A stretch of 64,000 nt of DNA from NCBI GenBank assembly GCA_009741485.1, contig CM019214.1, forward strand, positions 3,470,508 through 3,534,507. The letters are read 5' to 3'. Positions 1 through 13,680 of the stretch are shown piece by piece; the stretch's first letter is position 1, and the number at the start of each line of letters is the position of its first letter. The notes under the pieces were generated by a model. That model was not told the DNA's origin. It saw nothing but the letters and a program-made list of their open reading frames with translations, and searched no databases. This DNA comes from Malurus cyaneus samueli. Lineage: Eukaryota > Chordata > Aves > Passeriformes > Maluridae. The position numbers and the translations under genes are program-made.

Positions 1-90
1 GTGAGGCTTCTGATGTCATAAAAAAATTAAAAAAGAAAAAAAATTACCCCGCCAGGCGTCCCACAAAAAACCGCAAAAAACCCAAAAGTG

Positions 91-2727
91 ACACAAAAGT
101 TACTGTTTAAACGGTGGCCTTCCTAAAAATAGCCTCTTCTCTCAAGCTGCCACCAAGGTAATTTTACAGTTTTTAATATCCAATTTTACAGAAGTTATCT
201 CTGTGTGCAACATACATTCATTTCCCTCAGATAAACAGCAGAGTTCCAGTTGTCTCTCAGTTGTCTCATTCTGCCAGCTTCCATCCCAAACCATCCCAAG
301 TCAAATGAAAGCAAAACACCACAGTATAGATGCCTATATTTCATGGTGAGAATTCCTCCCCAACCTAAGTAAAGAACAATTTTAGTAAAGAATATAGTGA
401 AGTATGGAATAGCTTCTATTCTAGAAGGCAAGATGGAGAATAGTCAACTAACAATATAAAAACCTTTTCCTGTAGTTTCCTTGTATTCCTCTCAGCACTC
501 GCGTGTCCTAATCAGAAATGAGGTGGAAGTCAGAATACCCCCAGCCAAGTTCCAGCTCCAAACAGTAGCTTTGATACAGTTTTCTTCGATACAGTTTTAT
601 AAAGGCCTCCTCCCTGTTTCCATCACTTGTATAGAATGAGCTTCTGAGTTGTAGCTTTGGGTAAACTGTAGATTGCAGTGCCATAGGATACTGAATTGTA
701 CGAACAAATACATTTGTTACTTAGCCAAAGTCAAATGCCTATGCTTGCAGTAAGCAGCAGTCCTTCATCACAGTGTGGATGCAGGCAAATTTAATGAAAT
801 CTTGTCTGATCACAGCCCTTCCTCCCAGGAAAGTGCTGAGCTTTTCTTTCCACTTTTCCCTAATAGTTTCTCATAATGATGGCACAAGCAAAATGTACTT
901 TGGGAGTGTCCATACCATTGAAATCGAGTTAGGCAGCCTGTAACTGAGACCAGCTTTTTAGTTGGATAAAGAACTCACTATACTTCCAAGGATGAGATAA
1001 TTTTTCATTTGCTGATTATCAAGATCCTTGAGATACAGAACAGCTCTCTGAAAGTAACAACTGATCTCATGTCACGTCCCCGGACGCAATGCACTTTTCC
1101 CCCTCTGGCTCAAAGCCTCATGGGGTAATAAGCAGCCAGCCTCACTCTCTTTTATTTGGTGCAATCTCTTTGTAGGCCTCGCAATCAACAATGTTGTAGG
1201 TCGTGACTCTCTGCAAACTTAAACCAAGCCCCTAATGAACAAAGCAAAACCACAGTATCTCCATCCAGTCAGCAAAGTAAAGCTGAAAGCAGCAGCTCAG
1301 TGCTTCTGAATGGGAAAGGCTGTCCTTTCATGTCACAGAACCCTTAAATTAACAGTAGGACTATCAACAGCCAGGGGACTTTCTCTCAGAACCCTAGCCA
1401 AGCCAGCTTACTGAAATAGATTTCCCCAAATAAAGAGTAAATGCTGTCAAGAAAGCCAGATTTCACAGCAATATTGTATGCAGCTAACTAGGAGCATTTG
1501 TACACACAAGAGACGAATGGCTGGGGATGTAGGCCCCACTTGAGCGAATTTATTTCATCTACCACCACCATACTTGTATAGAGAAAATCCTCAACAAGAC
1601 TAGCACCTCAGTATGGAAGAACAATATCTTCATCCACCATTAGTATGGCCAGAAAAATCAACATAAATGAATTGACAAATACTTCAAAATGTCCCACAAT
1701 GTCTGCAAGAAGAGTTTAGGTTGCCACATTTAAAGATGCTGAAAAGGTGCCAGTAGAAACTGGAGATTAAGTGTGTGAAAACCAATAATTTTTCTTTTAG
1801 AGGACCTGAATTTATGAAACCTTCAGATATATTTGCACTAAGAGAGTTCCCTATAAGGCACAAACACCTACTAGACTAATAAAAAAAAGCCCCAAGATAT
1901 CTAGGAAGCACAAGGCCAGCTACTATTTAGTTTCATCTTGTATATGTGCACAGTAAAAATACATGTTTAAACCAAACAAAATCATACATACAAACTGAAA
2001 TAGGATTAATTTGTCATGAAGCCAATGGAAATATAATTTAAAATTGTTAAGTTTTAGGGTAGACAGTGGAGCCTACATGTAAAAGTTAAAAAAACGTAAT
2101 TGTGGGAGCCTGCCTAATTGTCCTACACCTACCATACCAAGACTTTCCACAGGGGGACAACAGCAAATAGCAAATAAGTTTGGTTGCTTGGGAAAGCTGG
2201 GACCTCCTAATTACATTATCTCCAAACTCCCTCATATCTTGTTTGATACTAATATAATGTAAGGTACATCCTAAATTTGTAAGACCTCTCCTGGATTGCT
2301 GCCTAAATGAAAAGAAGGCTGTAAGGGATTATTCCTCCAGAAACTGGTATTAGTGCCAGCAAGTAGAAAATTTACAGATGGTTAGGGATATGACATCAGC
2401 ACCTGTATTTCCAAGCTCACAAGAAAAAGTGGTATTGATTCAGGAGATGCCTGTCCCATTAATTCTCAAAATCAGAAAACAGAACTCAAATAATAAATAT
2501 GAGGTTCTAAGAAAAGAGAGGTATCACTTCAGCATTTTGTAAACACTAGAAGACGACTTGTTGCAGACTGAGTAGTAACTGGTAAACTGAAGAAAGCTCT
2601 TGACATGCCTGTATGTGAGGTTACTATTCCTTTATTTCATAACATAAAAGAAATCAAATGTTCAACCTAAAATATTTTTTAATACTACATGTAAATTACA
2701 TAGCTGCAATATAATTTCAGCTAGAGT
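91..2727. repeat. Left arm of large inverted repeat
   Basis: Reverse-complement match to 4,100-6,775. For example, the sequence with CTCTTCTCTCAAGCTGCCAC near 143 reappears inverted near 6,730, and the arm ends at TTTCAGCTAGAG near 2,726. By eye the match is roughly 90%, with many single-base insertions and deletions as well as substitutions. No open frame in the arm looks like a gene. Bases 1-90 are A-rich and only weakly alignable to the sequence beyond 6,775. Confidence 0.9.
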
Positions 2728-4099
2728 CTGCAAAATTCAGTATGAAAATATTAGAAAATTAGAATGGATAATTATTTCAAAACTTGCTTCAAATACAAGT
2801 TGTCTTGCTGGTGTTGGGTTTTGGTGTCTTTTTTTTTTTACAAACTGGAAATAGCTACATTACCAACTCTAAACTTTCTGAGCAACAGTCACAGTGTGGT
2901 TTTGCACAGCGATTTGGTTTTAAGACAAATAGGAAACTGTCCCCTCCCAAAAGAAGTTTCATTTATGTGAAAAACATAGAAGTAAGATATTACAAAACTT
3001 TTCTGGACAGCTATAACCTCCTTCTACAGTTGTTTTATCCAGAACACAGATGTTTGCCACTTAAACATGCACGTCAGCTGACCTGCCCAAACCTCAAAAA
3101 AAAAGCATTTGGAACAATGTTTTTCTGCAAATGGTTATGCAAACAAGAATCTTCATTTCATGTATGTGAAGTATTCCCTCTGTAATGCATTCAAAAGCAC
3201 TTCTGGGGAAAACAAAAAGGGCTCAGAATTATATATAGTGAAATCACAGCTAAATGCTTACTACACTGATGAGGATCTAGATTATAGCCAAAACAGTTAG
3301 AGCTAAATCAAGATGTAGATTATTCTTTCAGAGATCAAATTACATTGCAAACCCACTCCCCCTCCACAAAAACAAAACAAAAAAAAACACCCCAAAAAAC
3401 AAAACAAAAAAAAAACAACCAAAAAAAACCAACCAAACAAAAAAAACCCAACCGAACAGGAAAGTGTTGTTTATGTTTTTTTCATTAAGTGAAGCGGGTA
3501 AAGTAGTCTTCTCTACACTTTTTCTAAAGATCCATACACAATGTAATGTAATCCTAAGGTTAAAACAGTAGGGAAAGAGATGACCTATCTTCAGAGTAGT
3601 TCAGCTGCTCAGGAGAGCAGGAAACAGCAAAGTGATGGTAGTGGTCACCAGCCACTACCACTTGGATCATCACTGAGAGATCATCCAAGCCCACACAAGG
3701 CAGAGCTTACCCATCCTTCCCGTAATGCAGTGACAATGAGGGGGTGTGGATTCCTCTCTGCTACACCCTGAAAATGAGCATGCTCTGGTCCCTTGGAGAG
3801 CTACATGCACAATTCCAGCTTGCCTTTAAATACTCATATTATAGCCATTACAGCTACAAGGGGGTGGAAAGTGATTGAAGCCAACTGCCATCACAATCAG
3901 TTCCCTGTTTTCTTGGGAAAATGTGATCTCACTAGGGAGAGATATGAGAAAGCAATTGGCCATCTCCTTGCTTCATTGTTTTCCAAGCATTTATGGGTGG
4001 GGTTGGATCTTTTTTTAGAAGAGACATGATTTGATATTTTCCTTTTAGGAAAAAAAAAAAACCAAAACCCAAAGCTACAAATCACCCCACATCAGACAC
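2728..4099. other. Spacer of the inverted repeat, non-coding
   Basis: About 1.4 kb between the arms that is not itself palindromic. It holds an A/C-rich low-complexity stretch (3,361-3,465) and otherwise no recognised feature. Short open frames here have no family resemblance. Confidence 0.6.
3361..3465. repeat. A-rich (A/C) low-complexity tract
   Basis: Runs of A separated by C or CC (CAAAACAAAAAAAAAC-like units), with almost no G or T. Confidence 0.85.
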
Positions 4100-6775
4100 A
4101 GCTCTAGCTGAAATTATATTGCAGCTATGTAATTTACATGTAGTATTAAATATTTTAGGTGAACATATGATTTCTTTTATGTTTATGAAAATAAAGGAAT
4201 AGTAACCTCACATACAGGCTATGTCAAAGAGCTTTCTCAGTTACAGTACTACTCAGTCTATGCAACAAGTCAAGATTTCTTAGTGTTTACAAATTGCTGA
4301 AGTGACCTCTCTTTTCTTAGAACTCATATTTATTATTTAGAGTTCTGTTTTCTGATTTTGAGATTAATGGGCAAGGCATTCCTGAATCAATACCCACTTT
4401 TTCTTGTGAGCTTGGAAAATACAGGTGCTGATGCATATCCCCTAACCATCTGTAAATTTCTACTTGCTGGCACAATACCAGTTTCTGGAGAAACATCCCT
4501 TACAGCCTTTCTTTCTATTAGGCAGCAAATCGAAGAGAGGAGTCTTACAAATTTAGGATGTACCTTAATTATATAGTATCAAACAAAGAAGCAGACTATA
4601 ATAATTGAGACTAATGTAATTAGGAGTCCCAGCTTTCCCAAGCAACCAAAACTTATTTGCTATTTGCTGTTGTCCCCTGTGGGAAAGTCTTGGTATGGTA
4701 GGTGTAGGACAAAGGCAGAGCTTCCCACAATTACTGTGATTTAGATTTAAATTACTTTTACATGTAAGGCCTCCACTGTCTACCCTAAACTTAACAATTT
4801 TAAAATTATATTTTCCATTGGCTTCATGACAAATTAATTCCTATTTCAGTTTGTATTAAATGTTTGGGTTTAAAATGAGTTTTTACTGTGCACATAAATA
4901 CAAGATGAAACTAAATAGTAGCTGGCCTTGTGCTTCCTAGATATCTTGGGGCTTTTTTTATTAGTCAGTAGGTGTTTGTGCCTTATAAGGGAACCTCTTA
5001 GTGCAAATAATTCTGAAGGTTTTCATAAATTCAGGTCACTCTAAAAGAAAAATTATTGGCTTTTCACACACTTAATCTCCAGTTTCTACTGGCACCTTTT
5101 CAGCATCTTTAAATGTGGCAACCTAAACCTCTCCATTTGCAAGACATTTGTGGGACATTTTGAAGTACATTTTTTCAGAATTCATTTACTGTTGATTGTT
5201 CTGGCCAAACTAATGGTGGATGAAGAATATTGTTCCAATTAAGCTGTGTGAGGATTTTCTAATACAGGGAGTATGGTGGTGTAGATGAAATAAATCCGCT
5301 CAAGTGGGGCCTACATACCCCAGCCATTCGTCTCTTGTGTGGTAATACAAATGCTCTAGTTAGCTGCATTACCAAATATTGCTGGAAAATTACTTGGCTT
5401 TCTTGAGCAGCATTTACTCTTTTATTTGGGGAATCTATTTCAGTAGCTGGGCTTGGCTAGGGTTCTGAGAAGAAAGTCCCCTGGCTGTTGATAGCCTACT
5501 GTTAATTAAGGGTTTCTGTGACATGAAAGGACAGCCTTTCCCATTCCAGAAGCACTGAGCTGCTGCTTTCAGCTTACTTCGCTGACTGGAATGGAGATAC
5601 TGTGGTTTTTTGCTTTGTTCATTAGGGGCTTGGTTTAAGTTTTGCAGAGAGTCACGACCTACAACTGTGTATGATCTGCGAGGCCTACAAAGAGATTGCA
5701 CAAATAAAAGAGAGTGAGGCTGGCTGGCTTATTACCCCATGAGGCTTTGAGCCAGAGGGGGAAAAAGTGCATTGGTCCGGGGACGTGACATGAGATCAGT
5801 TGTTACTTTCAAGAGAGCTGGTTCTGTATCTCAAGGATCTTGATAATTCAGCAACTGAAAAATTATCTCATCCTTGGAAGTATAGTGAGTTCTTTATCCA
5901 ACTAAAAAGCTGTCTCAGTTACAGGCTGCCTAACTCGATTTCAATGGTATGGACACTCCCAAAGGTACATTTGCTGTGCCATCATATGAGAAACTATTAG
6001 GGAAAAGTGGAAAGAAAAGCTCAGCACTTTCCTGGGAGGAAGGGCTGTGATCAGACAAAGATTTCATTAAATTTGCCTTGCCATCCACACTGTGATAAGG
6101 ACTGCTGCTTACTGCAAGCATAGGCATTTGACTTTGGCTAAGTAAGACAATGTATTTGTTCGTACAATTCCAGTATCCTATGGCACTGCAATCTACAGTT
6201 TACCCCAAAGCTACAACTCAGAAGCTCATTCTACAAAGTATGGAAACAGGGAAGGAGGCCCTTTATAAAACTGTATCGAAGAAAACTGTATCAAAGCTAC
6301 TGTTTGGAGCTGGAACCTTGGCTGGGGTATTCTGACTTCCCACCTCATTTCTGATTAGGACAGCGAGTGCTGAAGAGGAATACAAGGAAACTACAGGAAA
6401 AGGTTTTTATATTGTTAGTTGACTATTCTCCATCTTGCTTCTAGATAGAAGGCTATTCCATACTTCATATATTCTTGACTAAAATTGTTCTTTACTTAGG
6501 TTGGGGAGGAATTCTCACCATGAAATATAGGCAATCTATACCTGTGGTGTTTTGCTTTCATTTGAATTCTTGGGATGGTTGGGATGGAAGCTGGCAGAAT
6601 GAGACAACTGAGAGACAACTGGAACTCTGCTGTTTATCTGAGGGAAATGAATGTATGTTGCACACAGAGATAAACTTCTGTAAAATTGGGATTAAAAACT
6701 GTAAAATTACCTTGGTGGCAGCTTGAGAGAAGAGGCTATTTTAGAAGGCACCGTTTAAAAGTAACTTTTGTGCAC
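4100..6775. repeat. Right arm of large inverted repeat
   Basis: Inverted partner of 91-2,727. It begins at CTCTAGCTGAAATTATATTG (about 4,102) and ends near 6,775 at GTTTAAAAGTAAC. It is about 40 bases longer than the left arm, mainly through single bases missing on the left. No recognisable gene or transposon coding sequence is present. Confidence 0.9.
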
Positions 6776-9700
6776 TTTGTGTTGCCTGGATTTATTTTAT
6801 GAACAGAACCTCTTGGAATTTTTAGCTGTTCTAAATCTCAGTATGGCTGTCAATTCAGGAAGCAACTCCACCAAAATAGTTTTCTCGGGAGACATTTCAA
6901 GTCTTCCATCTATTCATTAAAAATTCAGCTCATCTGCAAAATCTGTTTACTTGTAACTTAGTAGTGCAAACATGCATCAGATTTACACAGAATGTGGCAC
7001 ACAGTTATTTGCCTGTCTTTTTACCTCGTTTTAGTTCTTGTTTTCAGTCTATATGGGGTTTTATTGTCCTTTTCTTTTCCTTCAAGGGGACCAACTTAAT
7101 GGATTTTTCATGAAGAATCATTTAGGCTGAAATAGAGTGCTTGTGTTCTGGGAATAACACCATAACCTTTTGCTGGCACCTCCCTAACATCTCACCACAG
7201 GATGCATTTTCCAAGCCTTAAATGTGCACAAGTAACTAGTTTCTGCTTTAAAAGTTTCTTCTACTACTGTGTTACTTCATACCTGCTCAGCAGTCTGCCG
7301 AGCCCTGACTGACCCAGGGCTTCGGTCTCCCTTAAATCCCAAGTCTCTGATGGAATCAAATGGAGAGCTTCCATAGCGCTCTGCTTGTGCCCCCTGCATG
7401 ATTTTTCCACTTAATTGAGTGGTATGTGTAATAAATGCCAAAATTAATGTTTCTTGCCAAAACAGGGATATGAGACCTCCTGTGATGTGGGTTGTTGACA
7501 ACAGCTATAAAAATGTTTGCATTTACATTTGCAGTTGGTGCAGAAGAATGTGTGCACTGTTAACTACGCAATAGGCTGCTCCTCAACATCTCATCAGGAA
7601 AGCTGCTTTTTGAATTCTGAGGGGGACAAACAATGGATTCAATGGCAAGAAAAACCCACTTGCTAACTGCTGTAGGCTCACAGAAAAATAAAGCAAGATG
7701 AGAGAATGCAAGCTGGAATGGAAGTACGACTATAACACTGTTCCTGCAGATGAAAGGAATCAATAGAAATATTATATTCAAGCTATGAAGAATTCCTCAG
7801 TGGGAGTTTCTAAGAGGTTTTATCTAAACACTTTTACTGAGAGAGTAACTACTATAATAGGCTGGGCCATACAGCTGGTTTCTGTGAGATAAACACTATG
7901 ACCACTCCGTGGTGAGATGCCTCAATGACCAGCTCAGGGCCTGAGACCCCTCCATGATCTCCCTTGCCAGAGAGTGACTGCAGAGAGAGAGAGGAAATGG
8001 GGAAGATGACCTGTCTGCAAGCAAGGCATCTTTGCTCACAGTAAAAAACTTCTGTCCTCAAAACCCCAGGGACTTTTAGAGAACTAAGGCTGTGGGGGGA
8101 GGGGGCCACCTCTTTTGGAGATGATGTTTTTGCAGTGTTTGGTAAAAGGCGCTGCAGTTTTTAACATGGATTCAGTGTCTGGTTTCTGGTCATGGCAAGA
8201 ACATCTTCCCCTTCACTCATGTTTGTAGGCAAGTGTTTGTTCCCATTAAACAGGCCTTTGCAAATCCCCATTAGAAAACCATTTAGAAAGCAAATAAAGT
8301 ACTTGAAAATTAGCTTATGATCCAAAAATATCTTTTAACAATATTAAAAAATACAAAGTAAAAGCTAGTCAATCAATTCTTTTATTCCCCCTGAATAAAA
8401 GTTTCCAAGGCGCTCACCACCTCCAGCAGCAGACAGTATAAACCATTTCCAAAGGGATTAAGACTCCTACAGTACTAACAGCACATGCAACCCCCAGTTG
8501 ATAAAAGACTCAAAGAAAAAAAGCCCAACCCAATTATCTAACCTATTAATCAGAAGAATGACGTTAGAACATACACCAAATTTGTTTCAGTGCACAACAT
8601 GAAAACTCGCTGTTAATAAAAATAACTTACCTGCTCTAGGCATTGAAGTGTAACAGGAAAGAAACATTATCACAGTCAATATTACAAGGTACTATGTAGG
8701 GTTTCTGGCAAATATTTCCTGGTGAAAAATGTCTGCTATGTTGGTATAAATGATAATATATGTTAGTTCACGCTGCTCACTAAGAGACAAAATATAGCAA
8801 ATTTGGTCCTTCTTTTTGAACTCATTTATTTTGCTACCAGTTTCAACCAGTTTAAATCCTGTCTGGCTAAGTTTGGAATGTGGATGTCCTGCACTTACTC
8901 TCACACTGTGGTTCAATCACTGAAAAATCACAGTGAAAAATCACTATGACACCTTTTCTTGATTTGTAGCTTGACACCTACTCTCTTCATGTTTCCATCT
9001 ACTGTCACCTCACTTCAGTTAGCAGCAGTACCCTCATACCTTGTTTCAGACTGATGCAGATATTAACTGTTATTGGAACAAAGCTTCTCTCTGGTAATGG
9101 AACACATCAAACACCTTTCCAACCTGAGTAGTTCTTTGTATTTTGGATGTTTCTAATACAGACAAGTTTCACTTTAAAAACACAAAATATAGAAGTGATG
9201 TACTGTCTCTCTAGTGCACTTTCTTTTGTGTTTTACAGGGAAAGAACCCAATCTGTTTAGGAAACTCTTAGTTTTATTTATTGTTTTGAAGTGTGAGCTC
9301 TCTCTTTATTTCAATCTCAGTCTGTGCACAAAAATACCTGTTTATTTGGTATCTAAAGAACGAGTTCTGCTTTGGAAGTACCTCAAGGACTGATTTTATT
9401 TGGGCCATGTAACCACTAACTTCAAGGCAAATTCAAGAATAAGTCCCTTAATAGCCCCTTATCTGCAACGATCACTGGAGATGAAAGATTATGGAATGTG
9501 GAAGGTTAGAGTTGAAATGGCTTGTTCAAGATCAGGTAAGATCTGGTGCCTAACTGAATCAGCATAAGGAATTAACCAGGTTCTCTTAGGACTTGTATAT
9601 AGAGGTGCCTACAGATCTGTACTGCTCAAGATTGAGATTATTAAGTAGTGGATAATGCAAATAAAATTGGTACTGTAAGGATGACAACTCAGTCCTTGAG

Positions 9701-10436
9701 GATATTTCCAGTCTTTACTAGATGCTGCTTTCTCAGTATCCTGGACACTTCACCTTCTTTTCCCAGGTGGGACCCCAATCCCACACTGTATCAACAATAA
9801 AGAAAATACTGAGCGTTGAGGCTGAACCAAAGCTCACAGATGTTAAGGGCTCAATCTGTTACTTCCTCAGGAAGAGCAACTGCAATCTGACTCACCGCGC
9901 TGCCCTCCTCCCCCCCGCAGGAAAGAGCTTCCTCCTGCTGCCAAGCTCGGCACAGCCAAACCACAATCAGCAATGTTCTCTCTGCAAAACACACCCAGTT
10001 GCCCCGAACTTCTCACTGCTGGGAAATTCGCTCTTCTATTGAGCTCCACTCAAATGAAATAGACAAACTTGGGAAGTTCAGTTAGTTATGAGGGTATTTT
10101 GTGCTGTCACAGTATAACTCATCCCCAGTGCAAATGGTCCTTTCAGCAATATTTGCCACATTTAAAACTTGTGATTTGTTGTAGGCTGTTTATCTGATGC
10201 ATGTTCCCTTGCCTGCCCCAGAAATATTTTTTCTCTGTAGTTTCCAGTAGTTTCCCTGTGGGTGGTACTGTGAATCTGGGCACTCGGGGCAGTTTTACCA
10301 TAGCACGAGCTCGCTCTAGTGCCCACACTGTAAGTTGCAGCTTACATTCAAATCCCTGCAAACCGAATGGTGTGTCGTAAAATCACAGACCATTCGCCTC
10401 TGTCCCCACTGTTCCTGAAGGAGTGAATGCTACACA
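6776..10436. other. Intergenic DNA, nothing recognised
   Basis: AT-rich DNA with only short chance open frames. No exon of a known neighbour of HSD17B4 was recognised; the coding sequence of TNFAIP8, the upstream neighbour in mammals, is not seen. Confidence 0.5.
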
Positions 10437-12960
10437 GAAACACAGAATCGCACAGAACAAACTAGGTTGGAAAAGACCTTTGAGATGTTCAGGTCCAACC
10501 TATGACCTGAACACCTTCGGTGGTGAACCTACCACCACCTTATCAACTAAACCATGGCACTGAGTGCCGCATCCAGTCTCCTTTTAAAACTTCAGGGACA
10601 GTGACTGCACCACCTCCCTGAGCAGATGATTCCAGTGCCCAATCTCTCTTTCACTCAAGAACGTTTTCCTGATGTCTAACCTGAACTTCCACTGGCACAG
10701 CATAAGACTATATCCTCTCAGCCTGTCAGTGGTTGCCCGGCAGAAGAGACCGAATCCCCACCTGGCTACACCCTCCTTTCAGGCAGCTGCAGAGAGTGAC
10801 AAGGTCACTCCTTTTCTCCAGGCTAAACAACTCCAGCTCCCTCAGCCATTCTTCAAGCCCTTCACCAGCCTTGTTGCCCTCTTCTGAACAACCCAGCCCC
10901 TCAATGTCCTTCCTAAATTGGGGGCCCAGAACTGGACACAGCACTCAAGGTGTGCCCTCACCAGTACAGGGGAACGACCTCCCACGTCCTGCTGGCCACG
11001 CTACTCCTGATACATGCCAGGATACCATTGATCTTCTTGGCCAGCTGGGCACACAGCTGGCTCAACCAGTGGCCCCTGGTCCCTTGCTGGCCACTGTCCA
11101 GCCAATCTACCCCCAGCTTGTAGCACTGCAGGGGGTTGTTGTGGCCAAAGGGCAGGACCCAGTACCTGAACTTGTTAAACTTCATGCTGTTGTACTCAGC
11201 CCAATCCAGCCTGTCCAGGTCCCTCTGCAGAGCCCTCTTACCCGCCAAGAGACACAGAATTCCAGCTTGGTGTCACCTGCAAATTTACCGAGGGTGGACT
11301 CAATCCCCTAATCCAGACAATCAGTGAAGATATCAAAGAGGACTGGCCCCAGCACGGATCCCTGGGGCAACCACTGGTGATTGGCTGGCAATTGATTCCC
11401 CATCACTCTCTGGGCCCGGCCATCCGGCCAGTTCTTAACCCACTGAGGAGTGCCCCTGTCCAAGCTGTGGGCTGCCAGCTTTTCCAGGAGTGTGGAAAAA
11501 ACACTGTGGGAAACAGAGTCAAAGGCCTTGCTGAAGTCCAAATAGACAACATCCACAGCCTTTCCCGCATCCACCAGGCGGGTCACCTGGTCATAAAAGG
11601 AGACCAGGTTGGTCAAGCACAACCTGCCCCTCCTAAACCCATGCTGGCTGGATCTGATCCCCTGGCTATCCTGTAGGTGCCGTGTGATCTGTTCCATAAT
11701 CTTGCCAGGCATTGAGGTCAGGCAGACTGTCCTGTAGTTTCCCAGATCCTCCTTTCGGCCCTTCTTGTGGATGGGCATTGCATTGGCCACCTTCCAGTCA
11801 TCTGGAACCTCACCACTGAGCCAGGAATGAGGGTAAATGACAGAGAATGGCTTTGCAAGCTCTTCTGCCAGCTCCCTCATCACCCTAGGATGGATCCCAT
11901 CTGGTCCCATAGATTTGTGAGCATCTAAGTGGCTCAGCAGGTCTCTGACTGCTTTGTCCTGGATAACTGAGGAGCTATTCTGCTCCCTGACACTATCCAC
12001 CAGCCCAGGAGGACAGTTGTCCTGAGGATGACCTGTCTATCTAGCCCTAGCCATTATTTATAAAAATAGTTTTTATTATCCTTCACAGAAGTGGTCAGAT
12101 TGAGTTCTAACTGGACTTTTGCTTCTCTAATGTTTTTCCAACATGACCTAGCAAATTCCCTTAGACGTTTCCTGAGGTACCTGACCCTTCTTCCAAAGGT
12201 GATAAACCCTCTTTCCTTTCTTTACTTCCTTTAAAAGCTCCTTGCCCACCCAGGCTGGTCATTTTCCTCGTTGGCTCATCTTTCAGCAAATAGGGACAGT
12301 CTGTTCCTGTGCCTTCAAGATTTCTGTTTTGAAGCACACCCATCCTTCCTGGTCTCTTTTAAGGGCTGCTTCCCAAGGTACTCTCCAAATAAGTCTCGAA
12401 TAGGCCAAAGTCTGCCCCCTGAAAGTCCAGTGTGGAACTATTACTGATACCCCTCCATGTTTCACCAAATATTGAAAACTCTATAATTTCATTATCACCG
12501 GGTCCCTGATGGCCTCCAACCACCACATCTCCCACCAGCCCTTCTCTGTTTGCAAACAGCAGGTCTAGTGTAGTCCCTTCCCTGGCAGGCTCACTCACCA
12601 GCTGTGACAAGAAGTTGTCCTCCATACACTCTAAGAACCTCCTAGACTGCCTCTTCTCTGCTGTGTTGAGTTCCCAGCAGATGTCTGGCAGGTTAAAGTC
12701 ACCCACAAGAACAAGGGCTGGTGATCTTGAAACATCCTCCAGCTGCTTGTAGAGTAAGTCATCCATCTCTTCATCGTTGTTGTGTGGTCTATAACAGACT
12801 CCCACCAGGATGCTGGCCTTGCTGGCTTTTCCCCTAATTCTTACCCATAGGCACTCAGCCTTATCATCACTAATCTCAATTTCCATGGCATTGAGAGCCT
12901 CCCTAATATAAAGAGCCTTCTTTTAATCACACCTCCACCGCTCCCTGCACCTGAATGGAT
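10437..12960 (-). mobile_element. CR1 LINE, 5'-truncated, about 2.5 kb, inactive
   Basis: Minus-strand CR1 (chicken repeat 1, jockey superfamily) non-LTR retrotransposon. From 12,886 down to 12,359 the second half of the ORF2 endonuclease is readable, with VGDFNLPDICWE and LDLLFANRE. From 12,000 to 11,308 the reverse transcriptase reads KSMGPDGIHPRVMREL, YLDFSKAFDSVSH (motif A) and QGSVLGPVLF (motif B). Pieces of the C-terminal domain continue to about 10,726 in other frames, then a 3' UTR-like tail ends near 10,437. The frame is broken several times, the segment linking endonuclease to RT (12,000-12,360) is degraded and apparently shortened, and the catalytic RT motif reads FAGD. The 5' end (ORF1 and the N-terminal endonuclease) is missing. 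Boundaries are approximate. Confidence 0.93.
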
Positions 12961-13204
12961 AATGAGAAGAGAATGATGATTTGAGGTCAGAAATTATTCT
13001 ATTTAGTCTATTTTGGGAGTCTCCACGTAGCTGACACTCAGGAAACTATCCCCAAAAAATAATTCAGTGTGTTTGTTCATTTACACAATCCTCTGTTCCT
13101 TGAGCACCCCTAGACATAAGCAGTGGCCCTACGAAATGCCGGTACAATTACATTCTGAATAACACCCTCTCACATTACACCTGCAATAATATAATGATTA
13201 AATG
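12961..13204. other. Unique AT-rich intergenic stretch
   Basis: Lies between the CR1 element and the LTR-like remnant; nothing recognised. Confidence 0.4.
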
Positions 13205-13680
13205 TGTGCTTTTGTACTTGGCCCACCAGCTGGTTCAGCTAAACACAATGCACTCTGCTACTCTCTCCACCTCATTCTTTCCTTTGCTTCGCCATGGGGT
13301 CCCTCCCACAGGGTGCATTCCTCTGGGAACAGGCTGCTCCAGTCCTCCATAGGGCCACAAGTCCTGCCAGCAAACCTGATCCAGTGTGGACCTCCGTGGG
13401 CTCCTTCACTCTGCTCTTCTCTACAGAGCTGTTCTGCCTCGTCTTCCCCACTCTTTCACAGTGGCTGCAAAATGGGTTTTATATTTTCTTAAGAATGTTC
13501 CCAGAGAGGCACCACCAGCACCCTCTCGGGGGTCTGAGCTGTGCCCAGTGGTGGGTCCTTTGGATCCGGCAGGAATGCTGTGCCTGGCACTGGCATCCCA
13601 GGCCTGTTGCCCATGGCTATCCTGCAGCCCCGGGGAACCTGCACCCAACCCGGGCAGCCAGAATTGGCAGGGCAAAGAAA
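13205..13680. repeat. Degraded avian LTR-like dispersed repeat
   Basis: GC-richer than its surroundings, with phrases such as GGGGTCCCTCCCACAGGGTG, CACAAGTCCTGCCAGCAAACC and a GAGGCACCACCAGC segment. These recall a common avian solo-LTR family of endogenous retrovirus type. The match is from memory of the family and the copy is heavily decayed. Overlapping open frames of 91-131 codons here follow from GC content and look non-coding. Confidence 0.5.

Noticed and set aside
5435..5701. 88-codon open frame in the inverted-repeat arm
   Set aside because: The corresponding frame is broken in the other arm and it has no recognisable motif.
1..9700. Coding exon of TNFAIP8 or another upstream neighbour
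   Set aside because: No open frame resembles the TNFAIP8 family helices; only short chance frames are seen.
11308..12000. 230-codon open frame on the minus strand as a host gene
   Set aside because: It is the reverse transcriptase of the CR1 fragment, not a host protein; its frames are broken on both sides.
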